NCBI GenBank assembly: GCA_964514385.1
Contig: CAZEQJ010000058.1
Location: forward strand, 1 to 14,505
Length of the DNA stretch: 14,505 bases
Source: CAZEQJ01 sp964514385
GTDB lineage: Bacteria > Bacteroidota > Bacteroidia > Cytophagales > Cyclobacteriaceae
Direction: 5' to 3'
Shown one piece after another: positions 11,760 through 14,505 of the stretch. A program made the translations under genes and the position numbers. Each line of letters starts with the position of its first letter. Position 1 is the first letter of the stretch. The notes beneath the pieces were generated by a model, which ran no database searches, was not told the origin of the DNA, and worked only from the letters and a program-made list of their open reading frames with translations.

Positions 11760-14505
11760 ATGAAAGCGCTAATTACTTCGTTCCTCTTATTAATTTCTGT
11801 TTTATCCGCAGCTCAGACGGTTTTACGTGTGGACGCATTGGACGCGGATGGCAATAAAATAAAATCGGCCACTGGCTTTTTTATTGACAGCAGAGGCAAT
11901 GGTGTGTCCCTGGCATCAATCCTGCAAGGTGCCAAAAGCGTAAAAGTTTATTCTTCGGCAAATACAGCTCATAATATTACACGCATCACTGGCTATGACC
12001 CTGATAATGACCTGATCCGATTTTCAGTAGACAACAACCTGGCCATTTCTGCCAGCAGTCCTGCCTTCAGTACTACCTTCGACGGACAACTTTTGGTTGC
12101 CGCTGATCCTTATCAGGTAAATAAGAAAAATATTTCCTCAACAAAAACTATCGAAATCCCCGGATTCGGCATCTATGGGCTCACAAACGAAACCGATGGA
12201 CTGGTAACAACCGGCAATTCGGTATCAGGTCTGATCTCAAATGGCATTATCATTCCATCAGGTATCATAAAAAACATTCCATCTGTTAACTTTCTTCCTG
12301 ATGACTTTATTACAGCATTTTCCAGACAGGATCAGCTGAATGCCATTCGATATCTGTCAGAGGAAAAATGGAAAGAGGCACAAAAGTCAGTATCTGCAAG
12401 CACAGTTCAGGCCTCCTTTATAAAAGGATATGCGTATTACCTGGATGGATTTCTGAATGAGGCTGATGTACAATTCCGTCAGGTTGTAGCACAGCGCACC
12501 AATCATGCTCCTTCACATTATTATATTGCTAAAATTGCCCTTGAAAATGATCAGCTCGGTGTGGTAGTGGATTTTTTAACCAAAGCCCTCGAATCTGGCA
12601 GTACCGAACCGGATATTTATGCTGTTCGTGGTCAGGCGTATTACGATATGGCCAACTTTCAGGCAGCATCAGCGGATTTTGCGCGGGCGGTCAGTGGAGA
12701 TGCACCAGCAAGCGTGTATTATAATTATGCTAATACTGAATTTCAGAAGAAATCCTACCCCACAGCAATTGAAAACTATACCCGCGCAATCAGTAAAGGC
12801 CTTGAAAATGTCCAGATTTATAATAACAGAGGGGAAGCCTACCTCATGACAGGCAATGTTACAGATGCTTTGAATGATCTTAAAAAGGCAGTTTCACTTG
12901 ACGCTGAATATACCAAAGCATTTTTTAACCTCGCCAAAGCAAGCTTTCAAAATGAAGATTGGCAGGCGACAGTAGAGGCTGCTGCAAAAGCAAAAGCGCT
13001 TGGAGGAGGCAATGGCGAACTCGATTTTTACAAGGGAGGTGCGCATTTTAAGCTAAAACAGTACGATCAGGCAATAGAAGCCCTGCAAAATGCGATAAAT
13101 CAGGGTAAAACAGATAAAAATGTTTATGTCATGCTTGGTGAAGCCCACTTTGCTAAAGAAAATTACGCTGAGGTGATTACTAACCTTAAAAGCCGTGCCA
13201 GTGATCCGTCGGATCTTCGCATGCTGGGGATCGCACAGTTCCGGACCGGTCAGTATGCTGATGCTGTGAGCACGCTTACTCCCCTTGCATCTCAATTTAC
13301 CACTGACCTTATCTTCCAGGAAACACTCGGTTTGGCAGAGGTGCAGGCCGGCGATGAGCCAGGAGCAAGACCTTACCTTACAAATGCTGTAAATGCTTCT
13401 TCTGAAAACGCCGATATCTATAAATACCTTGGAAGAATTCTTTATAACGCCAATGAGGTTGTGGAGGCAAAAGAAAAGCTGTTGCAGGCACAAACTTTTG
13501 GCGCACGAGATCAATGGATAGATGTATTGCTCGGTGAAATTGCCTTTGAGGGAGGCGACTACCAGTTGACCATCAATGAATTTCAGAAAGCAGGAGCAGA
13601 TAACCTGGGGGGCGAAGACTGGGTAAGGTCCGGCATTGCCTACTATAAATTAAATAACCTTTCAGAGGCAAAAAACAGTTTTCAGCAGGCCTCATCAAAA
13701 GGAGTAAATACAGCGGAGCTGCATGGCTGGTATGGGAGAACAATGTTTCAGCTGGGTGAATTCGATGCAGCAAGAACAGAATTATCAAAGTCGATCGACC
13801 AGCAGCGCGATGGAAATGTCTGGTATGCCTATGCCGGGAGCCTGTTCGAAACCGGAAATTTTGAAACCTGTATCAAAGCTGCGCAACAGGCCATTACCCT
13901 TGGTTCTACTGAACCAAAATTGCAGTATTGGATTGGTATTTCAGCCGTTAACACCAATAACCCTTTACTGGCAGCACCGGCACTGACGAAAGCCATTGAA
14001 AATGGGCTTACTGATAAAAATATTTATAAATCACTGGCTGATATTGAGTTCAGAAAAAACAACTACACCTCTGCCATCACCAATTATGATCAGGCCGAAA
14101 AGCTGGGATATCAGGAAGCTGATCTCTACCTGAGCCGCGGTAAGTCAAAGTACACCACATCTGATAAAACGGGGGCGCAGGCGGATCTCACCAGGGCTAT
14201 TGAGAAAAATCAAAGCCTGGGAGAAGCTTACGGGCTACGGGCACGTATCTATTTTGAGGATAAAAAATTTGCGCAGGCAGAGGCAGATATACAGTCGCTT
14301 GAGCAACTGGCCACCGCTTCAGCAAATGAGGTGGCAATACTTGGGTTATCCCAGTTTTATCAGGATAAATTCGAAAACGCCAAAGCTAACCTGGAAAGGG
14401 CAAAAAGAATAGGATCTGTGCCTACTGAAGTAGATGATGCACTGGGCTCGATCAGTTTTACCCTTAAAAATTTTAATGACGTAGTAAAATACCTTGAACC
14501 AAGAG
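11760..14505 (+). CDS. Secreted TPR-array protein with degenerate trypsin-like N-terminal domain, 3' end missing
   Basis: The frame from the ATG at 11760 stays open through the window end, at least 915 residues. MKALITSFLLLISVLSAAQ is a clear Sec signal peptide. Residues about 21-175 resemble a trypsin/HtrA-like (S1C) domain: SATGFFIDSRGNGVSL (36-51), GAKSVKV, YDPDNDLIRF (79-88) and TTGNSVSG (150-157). The Asp (84) and Ser (154) positions look kept, but the catalytic His position appears to be Ser53, so a protease activity is unlikely. From about 190 onward the protein is an array of TPR units of about 34 residues, for example YNNRGEAYLMTGNVTDALNDL (one unit's helix pair) near 355-375, followed by many more. 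TPR arrays serve as protein-binding scaffolds; the partner is unknown. It is divergent from the FKBP-like gene and has a good promoter. Confidence 0.85.
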   Translation, partial: MKALITSFLLLISVLSAAQTVLRVDALDADGNKIKSATGFFIDSRGNGVSLASILQGAKSVKVYSSANTAHNITRITGYDPDNDLIRFSVDNNLAISASSPAFSTTFDGQLLVAADPYQVNKKNISSTKTIEIPGFGIYGLTNETDGLVTTGNSVSGLISNGIIIPSGIIKNIPSVNFLPDDFITAFSRQDQLNAIRYLSEEKWKEAQKSVSASTVQASFIKGYAYYLDGFLNEADVQFRQVVAQRTNHAPSHYYIAKIALENDQLGVVVDFLTKALESGSTEPDIYAVRGQAYYDMANFQAASADFARAVSGDAPASVYYNYANTEFQKKSYPTAIENYTRAISKGLENVQIYNNRGEAYLMTGNVTDALNDLKKAVSLDAEYTKAFFNLAKASFQNEDWQATVEAAAKAKALGGGNGELDFYKGGAHFKLKQYDQAIEALQNAINQGKTDKNVYVMLGEAHFAKENYAEVITNLKSRASDPSDLRMLGIAQFRTGQYADAVSTLTPLASQFTTDLIFQETLGLAEVQAGDEPGARPYLTNAVNASSENADIYKYLGRILYNANEVVEAKEKLLQAQTFGARDQWIDVLLGEIAFEGGDYQLTINEFQKAGADNLGGEDWVRSGIAYYKLNNLSEAKNSFQQASSKGVNTAELHGWYGRTMFQLGEFDAARTELSKSIDQQRDGNVWYAYAGSLFETGNFETCIKAAQQAITLGSTEPKLQYWIGISAVNTNNPLLAAPALTKAIENGLTDKNIYKSLADIEFRKNNYTSAITNYDQAEKLGYQEADLYLSRGKSKYTTSDKTGAQADLTRAIEKNQSLGEAYGLRARIYFEDKKFAQAEADIQSLEQLATASANEVAILGLSQFYQDKFENAKANLERAKRIGSVPTEVDDALGSISFTLKNFNDVVKYLEPR

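Noticed and set aside
13053..13514. Minus-strand 153-codon frame in the TPR gene
   Set aside because: It lies opposite a continuous frame of at least 915 codons with clear TPR periodicity and has no domain of its own.

Overview
The window looks like a chromosomal segment of a Bacteroidota bacterium, probably of Cytophagales type. The grounds are repeated perfect matches to the Bacteroidota -7 promoter box TAnnTTTG just upstream of genes, start codons without Shine-Dalgarno sequences, lipoproteins with the lipobox pattern, and a YkpA-like ABC-F protein. No species is claimed. The genes are mostly housekeeping, and no complete mobile element, CRISPR array or defence system was found.

Layout. 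Positions 1-2091 hold the end of a pentose phosphate operon: zwf (5' end outside the window) overlapping pgl by 8 bp. A convergent gene (2084-3778, minus) encodes a six-TM GAF/PAS sensor with no output domain. An intrinsic terminator lies in the divergent gap before a Rieske [2Fe-2S] lipoprotein (4013-4483, plus). The Rieske gene abuts, stop to stop, a minus-strand pair: an AGCS-type amino acid/cation symporter with an unusual extra loop domain (4819-6564) and a 103-residue membrane-anchored small protein (4484-4795).

Positions 6695-6848 are a complete tRNA-Glu(UUC) unit with promoter, tRNA and terminator. It is followed by a 196-bp tandem repeat array (6848-7375) interrupted by exactly 100 N. 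With the N's removed the array is in perfect phase, so the gap is a placeholder in an unresolved repeat. Each unit carries a short sequence resembling the two acceptor strands of the adjacent tRNA-Glu.

Downstream are a YkpA/YbiT-type ABC-F ATPase (7515-9128), an unrecognised 71-residue protein (9333-9548), type I GAPDH (9795-10781) with a clear promoter and a bidirectional terminator, a convergent FKBP-like lipoprotein (10830-11639, minus), and a large secreted TPR protein (11760 to beyond the window end). Its N-terminal domain looks like a trypsin/HtrA-like protease that has lost its catalytic His.

Functionally, zwf and pgl feed the oxidative pentose phosphate pathway and gapA serves glycolysis. 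The envelope proteins (Rieske, FKBP-like, TPR) and the symporter act at or outside the inner membrane. I see no previously undescribed multi-gene system. The points most worth a second look are the tRNA-linked repeat array with its assembly gap, the pseudo-protease/TPR protein, and the symporter insertion.
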